Below, piece by piece: positions 34,682 to 42,834 of a stretch of DNA of 64,000 nucleotides. The DNA comes from Neobacillus sp. PS3-12. Lineage in GTDB: Bacteria > Bacillota > Bacilli > Bacillales > Cytobacillaceae. The stretch is from contig NZ_CP133268.1 of NCBI RefSeq assembly GCF_030915385.1, forward strand, positions 5,368,001 to 5,432,000, given 5' to 3'. Position 1 is the stretch's first letter. Each line of letters begins with the position of its first letter. The position numbers were made by a program, and so were the translations under genes. A model generated the notes under the pieces. That model had not been told where the DNA came from and searched no databases. It saw only the letters and a program-made list of their open reading frames with translations.

Positions 34682-35227
34682 ATGGTAAAAAAAGTAATTG
34701 CAGCTGTACTATTAATTGCATTGCTTACAGTAGCAATAGTTCAAGTGATGGATAAAAAGGCAGAGGCAAATAAAAAACCAACAGAAACAACAACATCTTC
34801 TTCACAAACGAATGGACTACAGATTGGTGGAAAAGCTCCAGATTTTGAATTAAAAACACTTACTGGTGAATCAACAAAGCTTTCAGACTATAAAGGGAAA
34901 AAGGTTATGTTAAACTTTTGGGCAACTTGGTGTCCCCCTTGTAAAGCGGAAATGCCTGAAATGGAGCAATTTTACAAGCAGGGAAATAAGGACGTTGTCA
35001 TCTTGGCAGTTAACATTGATTCGCAAAATGATGTAAAAGGATTTGCTGACAAAAACGGAATAACCTTTCCAATTCTCTTGGATACAGATAATAAAGTAAA
35101 TGGCACGTATCAAATATTGTCAATTCCTACGACTTATTTCATCGATCGCAATGGCGTTATTCAAAATAAATATACAGGTTCCATGAAATTAGACATGATG
35201 AAACAATTTACTGATAGCATTAAATAA
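34682..35227 (+). CDS. Membrane-anchored thiol-disulfide oxidoreductase (ResA/TlpA-like, YneN position)
   Basis: A 181-residue protein with an N-terminal membrane anchor (residues 4-20), a short Thr/Ser linker and an AhpC-TSA/TlpA-type thioredoxin domain. The active site is WCPPC at residues 83-87; the cis-Pro segment is SIPTTYFID. It acts outside the membrane, reducing or forming disulfides; the ResA-like motif suggests cytochrome c or spore-related reduction. It occupies the place of B. subtilis yneN after citB. ATG 34682 follows AAGGAG at nine bases. Confidence 0.85.
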   Translation: MVKKVIAAVLLIALLTVAIVQVMDKKAEANKKPTETTTSSSQTNGLQIGGKAPDFELKTLTGESTKLSDYKGKKVMLNFWATWCPPCKAEMPEMEQFYKQGNKDVVILAVNIDSQNDVKGFADKNGITFPILLDTDNKVNGTYQILSIPTTYFIDRNGVIQNKYTGSMKLDMMKQFTDSIK

Positions 35228-35229
35228 TG

Positions 35230-35258
35230 GATATTGGCTTCTGGCCAATATCTTTTTT
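35230..35258 (+). terminator. Intrinsic terminator
   Basis: GATATTGG and CCAATATC around CTTCTGG, followed by seven T. Confidence 0.8.
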
Positions 35259-35362
35259 TGGTAATATAACAAAATCCGATTAAATTTTCAAAAAGTTGTA
35301 ATAATTGCGAGCGTTTTCGGACATAATTACTGTTAGAATAGTATTTAAGGAAGGTGATATCG

Positions 35363-35494
35363 ATGAGAAAACCCAGAAAACGTTCCTTTGCAGAACTTGT
35401 ATCTGAAAACAAATCACAACTAATGAAAGATCACGCTGCTATGGAAAAAATCGAACAACGCTTAGAAGAAAAACGCCTTGGTAAAGCAGAGTAA
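35363..35494 (+). CDS. FbpB-family small basic protein, 43 aa
   Basis: MRKPRKRSFAELVSENKSQL followed by MKDHAAMEKIEQRLEEKR: this fits the Fur-regulated basic protein FbpB family (PF13040), whose B. subtilis members help the FsrA small RNA in iron sparing. ATG 35363 follows GGAAGGTGAT. A clear Fur box was not found upstream, so iron control here is only a family-based guess. Position is just before sspN. Confidence 0.72.
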   Translation: MRKPRKRSFAELVSENKSQLMKDHAAMEKIEQRLEEKRLGKAE

Positions 35495-35565
35495 CGTTTC
35501 CCATGTTTACCATTAATGTTTCTTCTCCTCCAAGGGCAAATTAAGATGGAGGAGGGATGAATAAT

Positions 35566-35709
35566 ATGAGTAATCCAAAAAGAAAGTCAAAGTACTTTGT
35601 ACCAAGTCATATTGGAACACAGTCTCGAGGGTTTGGCGGAAATAAAGGAAAACAAATGCAGGATAAATCAGGAGAACACGCTCAAGTCATTCAAACCAAA
35701 GGTGAATAA
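35566..35709 (+). CDS. sspN: Small acid-soluble spore protein N
   Basis: A 47-residue basic protein starting MSNPKRKSKYFVPSHIGTQS and ending GGNKGKQMQDKSGEHAQVIQ-TKGE, which is the SspN pattern. GGAGGG lies eight bases before ATG 35566. It is followed at 171 nt by tlp, with which it forms an operon in B. subtilis; here a hairpin lies between the two. Expected in the forespore. Confidence 0.9.
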   Translation: MSNPKRKSKYFVPSHIGTQSRGFGGNKGKQMQDKSGEHAQVIQTKGE

Positions 35710-35724
35710 TATATTATAAATTAA

Positions 35725-35757
35725 AGGCTCACTGCAGGTTTGCAGGCGAGTCTTTTT
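35725..35757 (+). terminator. Terminator between sspN and tlp
   Basis: AGGCTC-A-CTGCA, loop GGTT, TGCAG-GC-GAGTCT, followed by TTTTT. Part of the sspN transcript may read through to tlp. Confidence 0.6.
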
Positions 35758-35880
35758 GTTTTATAAAGGTAAAAAAACACCCATAAATTAATTCCTTCTT
35801 AACCGCAATTCTTTGGATAATATGTCACCTCCGAAACAAACTATATCTGTACCTTTTAAAGATTAAGGAGGAAACCGAAC

Positions 35881-36111
35881 ATGACCTATCAAAATAAACC
35901 AAAACCAGATGACCGTAGTGATAATGTTGAAAAACTTCAAGAAATGATTTGTAACACAATTGAAAACATGGAAGAAGCAGAGGAATCATTGTCTTTTACT
36001 GATAGTGAAGAACAGCGTCAAATGATACAAGCTAAAAACGAACGAAGAAGAGAAAGTATAGATGCCTTCCGAGCAGAAGTAAAGGACGAAGCAAGAGCAA
36101 GAGAAGACTAA
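35881..36111 (+). CDS. tlp: Small acid-soluble spore protein Tlp
   Basis: A 76-residue acidic, helical protein with DDRSDNVEKLQEMICNTIEN and MIQAKNERRRESIDAFRAEV, matching Tlp, a forespore-made SASP named for a weak thioredoxin likeness. AAGGAGG lies ten bases before the ATG. It follows sspN as in B. subtilis. Confidence 0.9.
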   Translation: MTYQNKPKPDDRSDNVEKLQEMICNTIENMEEAEESLSFTDSEEQRQMIQAKNERRRESIDAFRAEVKDEARARED

Positions 36112-36242
36112 TTGAACAACAGCATAGTACAAGGTCTGTATCCGAATAGGACAGGCCTTATTTTATGCAGTTTAAATTGATGAATATCATTTTATCGTTT
36201 GTGATGATTATGATAAGATAAAGGAGAAAATTTGATAAAGAA

Positions 36243-38588
36243 GTGATAACATTGATTCAGCAGCAAAATAGACAAGTAAAGAGACAAGAACAGATTGACC
36301 AGTGGGAACAAGAGCTTGCAACAAAAGGATATTTAACTAATGAAAATGAATTAATTTCGGTTATAAATAATGAAAAAGAACCAATGATCATATCTAGATT
36401 GTTAACAATTGCTGCATTATCTCGGCTTGGCAAAAATACTCAGGATTCGATTGCAAGAGCATGGCTTGAGAAGTCAGTTGAATTAAATCCTAAAAACGAA
36501 AAAGCAATTGAATTTTTAATCCAATCTGAATGGAAGAAGAAAAAAGATTTATTAGATATTCTTACCTTTCCACCCTTAAGGGAAACTGATAATCGAACGG
36601 CCAAAAAGAAAGTTGCCGAACAATACATACTAATTTCGCAATCATTTATTGATGATGCAGAAGAGGAATTGGAAGAATTAAAGGAAAAATTATCCTTTGT
36701 CTCTGGATTGAATAATTCCGAGTTAATGGAATTGTATGATAAACTTTATAGCCTTCTTTTTGATGCAAAGGAAGAGACCATAAGCCTCTTAAAATCAGCA
36801 AAAGAATATGATGATTCGATTGCTGGTATGTTCCATACTGCTACATATTTTCAAGAATTAAAAGCCAATTTGGCAAAAATAGAAGAAATCCAAAGGGACT
36901 GGGAAAAGCTTTTCAATGAAGATGAAAAGGAAACAGATCAAGTAGAAGTAAATGCACTAGACCAACTAAACGAAATGATTGGTATGGTTTTGGTGAAAAA
37001 TCGAGTGAATGATTTTTATCGGTTTTTAAGGTACCAGAAAAAGCGTAAGGACTTAGGGTTTCAAACAAAAGATGCACTAAGCTTGAATATGATTTTAACC
37101 GGAAACCCCGGGACTGGGAAAACAACATTGGCAAGGTTGTTGGCTAAAATTTATCATGAACTCGGGGTTCTGCCTCGAGAAGAGGTGATAGAAGCTGACC
37201 GTTCTCAATTAGTTGGTGCTTTTGTTGGGCAAACCGAAGAAAACGTCAGGGCTATGGTTGAAAAATCTATAGGTGGAGTGTTGTTTATCGATGAAGCTTA
37301 TAGTTTAAAACGGGAAGGCCAATCTGGTAATGATTATGGTCAAACGGCGATTGATACACTCGTATCTTTAATGACAAGTAAGGAATATGAGGGGAAATTT
37401 GCCGTTATTCTTGCAGGTTATCCTGAAGAAATGCGATCATTTTTAATGGCAAATCCCGGCCTTCGAAGCCGATTTCCACAGTCGAATTTCATTGATCTTC
37501 CTGATTACACAAATGAGGAGCTTGTTTTAATAGCCGAAAAAATTGCAGCGGAAAATGATTATATTCTTTCTGAAGGTGCAAAGATTGAACTTGGCCATCG
37601 TCTTGAGCGTGAACGCATTGATAATACTTTTGGAAATGCTAGAACGACAAAGAATATTGTCCTGGATGCAATTTTTAAAAAGGGTTCCAATTTAAAAGCA
37701 GAAAGTAATAATGTTTTGCAATTAACTTTATTAGAAAATGAGGACTTTTTGGTTGAAAAGACCGAACCAACACAATCTGCTTTTGACACACTAAATCAGT
37801 TAATCGGCCTTGATGAATTGAAAGAGGAAATCAAATCCCTTATCTCATTTGTAAAAATGCAGAAATTCAGGAGAAATAATGGTTTTCCTGTTGTTCCAAT
37901 TCAATTACATGCTGTCTTTACAGGAAATCCTGGAACTGGAAAAACAACTGTCGCTAAAATTTACGCTGAGCTCCTTAAGGAGTGCGGAATTTTAAAACGT
38001 GGTCATTTAATTGTTACAAGCAGAGCCGATTTTGTAGCAAGCTACATTGGACAAACAGCTTCCAAAACAAAGAAAAAGATTAAAGAAGCCCTTGGCGGCG
38101 TTTTGTTCATTGATGAAGCATATTCACTATTAGGACAATCTGGGGATTACGGAAAAGAAGCAATTGACACATTGGTTGATGAAATGACCAAGCATAATGA
38201 AAACTTAGTCGTCATCCTTGCTGGGTACCCATATGAAATGGAAGCACTGCTTCAAAGCAATCCCGGCCTTCAATCTAGATTTAAGAAGTTTTTTCACTTT
38301 CCTGATTACAAAACAGAAGAATTGATTACGATCCTTGAATCCTATGTGAATAGTTTCCAGTACCAGTTAACCGATTCAGTGAAAGAGTTTTTACAAAAAT
38401 CATTAAAAGATACTACCTTTTCTGGTAATGGCAGGTTTGCTATAAACCTTGCAGATGAAATGATCCAAGCTCAAGCAATGCGTTTAATGAATGACGATTC
38501 CGAAGAAACCTTACTTGAAAATGTCAGGTATTTTGAAAAAGAAGATGTTGAAAAGGCATTGAAAAAGCAAAGAAATGGGGAATCTTAA
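36243..38588 (+). CDS. Double-AAA (CbxX/CfqX, SpoVK-like) ATPase
   Basis: A 781-residue protein: an N-terminal helical, TPR-like region (residues 1-235), then two AAA+ modules. Module 1 has TGNPGTGKTTLARLLA near residue 285 and VLFIDEAYSLKREGQSG; module 2 has TGNPGTGKTTVAKIYA near 562 and GVLFIDEAYSLLGQSG. Both carry the CbxX/CfqX signature seen in SpoVK and in EccA of type VII secretion. Start GTG 36243 or TTG 36252 is unclear; GAAGTGAT upstream of the TTG is a fair ribosome site. Its stop overlaps yneP by one base (TAATG). Substrate unknown. Confidence 0.85.
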   Translation: MITLIQQQNRQVKRQEQIDQWEQELATKGYLTNENELISVINNEKEPMIISRLLTIAALSRLGKNTQDSIARAWLEKSVELNPKNEKAIEFLIQSEWKKKKDLLDILTFPPLRETDNRTAKKKVAEQYILISQSFIDDAEEELEELKEKLSFVSGLNNSELMELYDKLYSLLFDAKEETISLLKSAKEYDDSIAGMFHTATYFQELKANLAKIEEIQRDWEKLFNEDEKETDQVEVNALDQLNEMIGMVLVKNRVNDFYRFLRYQKKRKDLGFQTKDALSLNMILTGNPGTGKTTLARLLAKIYHELGVLPREEVIEADRSQLVGAFVGQTEENVRAMVEKSIGGVLFIDEAYSLKREGQSGNDYGQTAIDTLVSLMTSKEYEGKFAVILAGYPEEMRSFLMANPGLRSRFPQSNFIDLPDYTNEELVLIAEKIAAENDYILSEGAKIELGHRLERERIDNTFGNARTTKNIVLDAIFKKGSNLKAESNNVLQLTLLENEDFLVEKTEPTQSAFDTLNQLIGLDELKEEIKSLISFVKMQKFRRNNGFPVVPIQLHAVFTGNPGTGKTTVAKIYAELLKECGILKRGHLIVTSRADFVASYIGQTASKTKKKIKEALGGVLFIDEAYSLLGQSGDYGKEAIDTLVDEMTKHNENLVVILAGYPYEMEALLQSNPGLQSRFKKFFHFPDYKTEELITILESYVNSFQYQLTDSVKEFLQKSLKDTTFSGNGRFAINLADEMIQAQAMRLMNDDSEETLLENVRYFEKEDVEKALKKQRNGES

Positions 38589-39004
38589 TGTTGGTGGCTA
38601 TAAAAGAAATTGAAGTTCGTTATGCAGAAACTGATCAGATGGGAGTTGTTTACCATACAAATTATCTTGTATGGATGGAAATCGGAAGGACAGCATTAAT
38701 TCAAGAGCTGGGCTTTAATTATGCTGAACTTGAAAAGGCAGGATATATAGCGCCCGTACTTGATATCCAGGCTTCTTATAAAAAGCCTGTTCGTTATGGG
38801 GAAAAGGCAATAGTTAAAACTTGGGTTGAAGACTATGATGGAATACGGACTGTATATGGATATGAAATTCTTTCAGAGGATGGAGAAGTGGCTGTTACTG
38901 GAATGACCAAACATGTTTGTGTTAAAAAGGATAGTTTTAGACCTGTGCCGTTTAAAAGGATTTCACCTGAATGGCATGAGGCCTATGAAAAGGCTAAGAA
39001 GTAG
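38588..39004 (+). CDS. yneP: YneP-like acyl-CoA thioesterase (hotdog fold)
   Basis: A 138-residue 4-hydroxybenzoyl-CoA thioesterase-type protein. The signature RYAETDQMGVVYHTNYLVWMEIGR has the catalytic Asp at about residue 16. The short hotdog domain forms tetramers in relatives. It overlaps the AAA gene stop by one base and precedes yneQ, as in B. subtilis. It probably hydrolyses acyl-CoAs; the preferred chain is unknown. Confidence 0.88.
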   Translation: MLVAIKEIEVRYAETDQMGVVYHTNYLVWMEIGRTALIQELGFNYAELEKAGYIAPVLDIQASYKKPVRYGEKAIVKTWVEDYDGIRTVYGYEILSEDGEVAVTGMTKHVCVKKDSFRPVPFKRISPEWHEAYEKAKK

Positions 39005-39028
39005 GCAGAGTATGGGAGTGAAGGTTAG

Positions 39029-39322
39029 TTGGCTTTTGGAATTAAAAGACAAGAACTTTTAGCATGGAAACAAAAAATTGACGAAGGGGAAATTGCTTTT
39101 TTGACTCATTATTGGCTGGATGCCCGTTTTCCAGGCTCAAAGACTGTTACAAAGGTAGGCTGTCATGACCTTAAAAGGTTAGCCCAATGGGGAGAAAAAT
39201 ATGGATTAAAGAGAGAATGGATCCATCATCGCCTCGGCGGTTACTCCCACTTTGATTTAATCGGGGATAAGCAAAAGGAAATCTTACAAAAAGAAGGTCT
39301 TTTTAATCATATTTGGAAATAA
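39029..39322 (+). CDS. yneQ: YneQ-like conserved protein
   Basis: A 97-residue protein of unknown function, MAFGIKRQELLAWKQKIDEG, with a conserved HYWLDARFPGSKTVTKVGCHD core and a WIHHRLGGYSHFD segment rich in His and Trp. The start is TTG 39029 after GGGAGTGAAGG. It lies in the cluster yneP-yneQ-(HesB)-plsY, matching B. subtilis gene order. Confidence 0.8.
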   Translation: MAFGIKRQELLAWKQKIDEGEIAFLTHYWLDARFPGSKTVTKVGCHDLKRLAQWGEKYGLKREWIHHRLGGYSHFDLIGDKQKEILQKEGLFNHIWK

Positions 39323-39354
39323 AAAGGAGCTAAAAAAGATAGAGGTGAATACAT

Positions 39355-39645
39355 TTGTTTGATCTTACGGGCAGTGCCTATCAAAAACTCTTAGGGGTTA
39401 TAAAGAAGGACAAGGTAACAGATGATGAAGATTTATATTTACGGGTTAGTATGGGAATTGGCTGAGGTGGCCCTAAGCTAAATCTGTCTCTGGAAGAGCG
39501 GAAATTAAAGAATGACGAAATATATGATTTTCAAGAAGTTAAAATCCTAATCCATGAAAAAGATTTGGTCTATTTTAATAATACCAAGCTTGATTATATA
39601 ATGGACCCTCTTGGGAAAGGCCGTTTTCAGCTTCTCAAAATATAA
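39355..39645 (+). CDS. HesB-like selenoprotein with in-frame UGA (Sec37)
   Basis: Start TTG 39355 behind AGAGGTGAA. The frame reads MFDLTGSAYQKLLGVIKKDK ... LYLRVSMGIG-U-GGPKLNLSLEE and continues to TAA 39643-39645, 96 residues counting Sec. UGA at 39463-39465 (codon 37) falls in the GIGUGG motif known from HesB-like selenoproteins, where A-type iron-sulfur carriers (IscA/HesB) have a Cys-containing loop. The C-terminal half LVYFNNTKLDYIMDPLGKGR keeps the family pattern. selA and the Sec-containing selD 10 kb away support Sec decoding. Simple ORF calling misses the gene. It sits where B. subtilis has yneR. Confidence 0.88.
39463..39498 (+). promoter_or_regulatory. Sec UGA and candidate SECIS hairpin in the HesB-like gene
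   Basis: Twenty-two bases after the UGA, CTCT, loop GGA, AGAG (39488-39498) forms a small hairpin, within the range where bacterial SECIS apical loops occur. The fold is tentative. Confidence 0.4.
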
Positions 39646-39681
39646 AAAGCGGAATTTTCACTTGAAAATTCTGCTTTTTAT
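39646..39681. terminator. Bidirectional terminator
   Basis: AAAAGC-G-GAATTTTC, loop ACTT, GAAAATTC-T-GCTTTT, between converging genes. Confidence 0.82.
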
Positions 39682-39684
39682 ATT

Positions 39685-40405
39685 TTATATATTGAAAATC
39701 GGAAGATAAATGGTGAAAGTTGTTTGGTGTCCTTCATTACTTTCTACGTGTATTGCTCCCTCATATGACTCAATAATTTTTTTACAAATATATAGACCGA
39801 TTCCCGTTCCTTCCTCCTTTGAAGAATAATAAGGAATAAACAAGTTATTCATTGTTTCGCTTGATATCCCTCCACCGCTATCGGTAATTTTAATTGTAGC
39901 AATTTCGGATTCAATATGTGTTGAAATATGAATTTCCTCGATTTACCCCGCAGTTTTCTTCAATTGCCTCAATTGCATTATTTAGAATATTTATTAAAAC
40001 TTGTTTTAGTTGGCTTTCTGGAATCCTTAAGCAGACTGGTTCACTGGATAGGGTTGTCGTAAGTTGAATTTGTTTAAGAAATATTTCACTCTCGTATAAG
40101 AGTTCCAGATCCTTAACCACCTTGTTGAGGGAAATATAATTAATAGAATGTGACTGCGATTTAGTCCCCTGTAAATAGTCATAGATAAGGTGATGGAGCC
40201 GATTTAATTCTGAAAGTGCAACCTCTGCGTATTGCTCTTTTCCAATCTCTTTTAAATATGGTTGTATAAGTTGTAAAAATCCTTTTATTGTGGTTAAAGG
40301 ATTTCTTATCTCATGTACAATTTCAGCACTCGTTTGTTCGATATTATTTTCGGGATTCATATTTACAATAACAATTGGTTCTTTACCTTTTATCTCAAAA
40401 ATCAT
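39685..40405 (-). pseudogene. Small soluble histidine kinase, frameshifted
   Basis: From ATG 40405 (after GGTGATCC) the frame reads through a HisKA domain (SAEIVHEIRNPLTTIKGFLQ) and the N box (VLINILNNAIEAIEENCGV), then leaves frame near 39945. In the next frame HATPase continues: EEIHISTHIESE, ITDSGGGIS, EGTGIGLYICKKIIESY, to TAA at 39685. Removing one A from an AAA run restores ENCGVIEEIHIS. With no sensor region, it resembles truncated sporulation-kinase-like proteins. It is either a pseudogene or a one-base sequence error. Confidence 0.8.
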
Positions 40406-40552
40406 GCAAAGGATCACCCACTTTTATAAATTTATACATTATATTCAGCAAAAGCCTATATATTTCTACAAATATTTTAATAATGAAAAATAACTGATCT
40501 GAGTTTATTAAGGGGAAAATCATGGAATCGACGGGTATGGATAATGAACCAT

Positions 40553-40590
40553 AAAAAAAGCTTTAAAAGAACGAAACGTTCCTTTAAAGC
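40553..40590 (-). terminator. Terminator of plsY
   Basis: On the minus strand GGCTTTAAA-GG-AACG, loop, CGTT-CTTTTAAAGC, followed by a T run. The stem includes the plsY stop codon. Confidence 0.75.
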
Positions 40591-41183
40591 CATTTGATTT
40601 TTGGTTCGGTTTTGTTCAGAATTCGTTTAATGTTCGAACGATGACGGTAAATAACGAAGGTTGTAAGGATCGTAACAATGATAATAAGAGGAATATCCCA
40701 ATTGTTTATAATCCCGCGTACAATTGCGTATGTAATAGCAGAGAGCCCAGCAATAATAGAAGAAAGCGATACATATTTAGTAGAATATAAACTAATAAAA
40801 AACACAATTATTACAATTAGAAACATAAGCGGAGCATAGAATAACACTACGCCACCTGATGTGGCCACTGCTTTTCCACCCCGAAACCCGGCAAAAACAG
40901 GATACATATGTCCAATTACTGAAATCATTCCTGAAAGCAAGGGATTTATATCAAGATGAAAAAGAACAGGTAAGGATGCTGCTAGAGTCCCTTTTAAAAT
41001 GTCGGCAATCGTTACAGCAAGCCCAGCTTTTACACCGAGAGTACGAAAAGTATTTGTCCCCCCTAAATTACCGCTTCCATGTTCACGAATATCTGTTTTA
41101 TAAAAAACCTTCCCAATAATTAATCCAGAAGGAATTGATCCTAGCAAATATGCGAGAATCAACGTTGCTATTGTTTCAATCAT
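40584..41183 (-). CDS. plsY: Glycerol-3-phosphate acyltransferase PlsY
   Basis: A 199-residue membrane enzyme adding an acyl group from acyl-phosphate to glycerol-3-phosphate, the first step of phospholipid synthesis. Five or so membrane helices. Motifs: SIPSGLIIGK near residue 16, REHGSGNLGGTNTFRTLG (motif 1, about 33-50), and AGFRGGKAVATSGG (glycine-rich motif near 98-111). GAAGGGGAAA precedes the ATG at 41183. Gene order before topoisomerase IV agrees with B. subtilis yneS. Confidence 0.93.
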   Translation of the reverse strand: MIETIATLILAYLLGSIPSGLIIGKVFYKTDIREHGSGNLGGTNTFRTLGVKAGLAVTIADILKGTLAASLPVLFHLDINPLLSGMISVIGHMYPVFAGFRGGKAVATSGGVVLFYAPLMFLIVIIVFFISLYSTKYVSLSSIIAGLSAITYAIVRGIINNWDIPLIIIVTILTTFVIYRHRSNIKRILNKTEPKIKWL

Positions 41184-41523
41184 TTCATTTTCCCCTTCTT
41201 TTAATATCCAGTTCTTTTATTTTACCATGGATTTTTGAAAACACCACCCCTGCTTGTAATGAATAGTAGAGGGGTTAAAGAGATATTTTCCTTAGAGGCA
41301 AGAAGTATCTTTCTGTCTAAAATAGGAACAAATGAGGTCAAATTTATGGCAAATGTATGGAGAATTTGAAAAAGGTTTGATTGTTGATTGAATGGTTTTC
41401 TTTATCAAAATATAATTTAGGTAACAAATAATTTAGAAAATATGAGTTTACAACCGGCCTATCGACATCGTCAATGGTCGGTTTTATTACCTATCGAAAT
41501 TGGGCCAAAAGGGTGTGAAAGCA
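41184..41523. other. plsY / receiver-GGDEF intergenic region with a hairpin
   Basis: No supported gene. A terminator-like hairpin AACCGGCC...GGTCGGTTTT lies at 41452-41485, only about 40 nt before the next start codon, so it may attenuate that operon. A 19-codon ORF near 41331 (MRSNLWQMYGEFEKGLIVD) has a weak ribosome site. Confidence 0.4.
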
Positions 41524-42834
41524 ATGGAAAAAAATATAAAGGGAAGTTGTCAAGATGTGAAAGTTCTGTATGTAGAAGATGATAAATTTTCCCGAGAAAA
41601 AATGTTGCGCATCCTGGAGCGGCGATTTGCTAATGTTCTTCTTGCTGAAAGCGGTGATGAAGGGTATATGCTTTATAAACAAAATCATCCAAATATCATC
41701 ATTGCTGATATAAAATTAGACAAAATGAACAGTTTAGAAATGATTGAAAAAATTCGCCAACAGGATGATCAAGTACAAATTATTGTTACAACTGCTAACG
41801 AAGATAGTGAGTTATTACTACAATTGATCGAAAATAATATTAATCATTTTATTTTGAAGCCTATAGACTTAGAGAAATTCCTTCTGTCGATACAAAAATC
41901 TGTGGTTCATATCGAACTCGAGAGAAAACTTGAAAAACAAAGGGAATTAAATAGCTTTTTAATGAATTTTCAGGATAATCTTATTTTTGTTGTTGAAAAT
42001 GAAAAGATAATAGAGTCTAATCGTGCCTTTGCTGCTTTTACAGATTTCAATTCTGCTCAATCTCCTGATACTTCAACTTTGTTAACACTTTTTGTGAATG
42101 AAGCTAATTATTTTTTTCCAAAAAAACCTGAAAAATGGCTAGAGGAGTTATTCGCCGAACATAATGGAATGGCTAAAGTCAAATGGAAAGCGGCTAACGG
42201 AAAAGAAGGGATCTTTTTAATTAAAGCAACCATTATTCTTGAGGAAAAACAGTATTTATTTGTTTGTACAGATATAACAAATTTAGAGGTGGAGTACAGA
42301 AAAAATGAGCTCTTAGTCAACCTTGATCCCATGACAAGAACATACAATCGACTTAAATTTTCAAATATTTTAACACATGAAATAGAAAGTGCTGAAGCTA
42401 CCCATTTTCCATTTTCGATTATTTTGCTTGATATAGATGACTTTCAACGTATAAATGAAAAATTTGGCTATCATATAGGTGATGAGGTGTTGAGTACTTT
42501 AGCAACTATCGTTCAACAACTCATTGGAGAGAGTGTTGTATTTGCACGTTGGGCAGGGAAAGAGTTTATTTTGCTAATTCCAAATGTTAATCAGCAAACT
42601 GCTGTTGATTTAGCTGAATCTATTCGAACACTCATTTCAGAGTTTCAATTTCAGAGTGTTGGTTCAATTACATGCAGCTTTGGAGTTACTGAATTTTCAC
42701 AGGGTAAGTCGAAAAATCAGTTGTTGAGAGAAGTTGATCAAGCTCTTCTATTTTCAAAATGGAAAGGAAAAAATTGTGTAAACATTTTTCAAGAACAGGA
42801 AAATGAGAACAAAGTAGGTGTTTTAGGTGTATAA
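41524..42834 (+). CDS. Receiver-PAS-like-GGDEF protein with degenerate GGDEF (AGKEF)
   Basis: A 436-residue protein: receiver domain (VLYVEDDKFSREKMLRILERR, phospho-Asp in IIIADIKLDKM), a middle PAS-like region (residues about 150-260), and a GGDEF domain (LLVNLDPMTRTYNRLKF, FSIILLDIDDFQRINEKFGY). The catalytic GGDEF motif is RWAGKEF near residue 346, so the G1 Gly and the catalytic acid are changed and cyclase activity is doubtful. AAAGGGTG precedes ATG 41524. The next gene overlaps its stop and encodes a histidine kinase likely to phosphorylate it. The receiver resembles those of Campylobacterota and sulfur bacteria. Confidence 0.82.
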   Translation: MEKNIKGSCQDVKVLYVEDDKFSREKMLRILERRFANVLLAESGDEGYMLYKQNHPNIIIADIKLDKMNSLEMIEKIRQQDDQVQIIVTTANEDSELLLQLIENNINHFILKPIDLEKFLLSIQKSVVHIELERKLEKQRELNSFLMNFQDNLIFVVENEKIIESNRAFAAFTDFNSAQSPDTSTLLTLFVNEANYFFPKKPEKWLEELFAEHNGMAKVKWKAANGKEGIFLIKATIILEEKQYLFVCTDITNLEVEYRKNELLVNLDPMTRTYNRLKFSNILTHEIESAEATHFPFSIILLDIDDFQRINEKFGYHIGDEVLSTLATIVQQLIGESVVFARWAGKEFILLIPNVNQQTAVDLAESIRTLISEFQFQSVGSITCSFGVTEFSQGKSKNQLLREVDQALLFSKWKGKNCVNIFQEQENENKVGVLGV

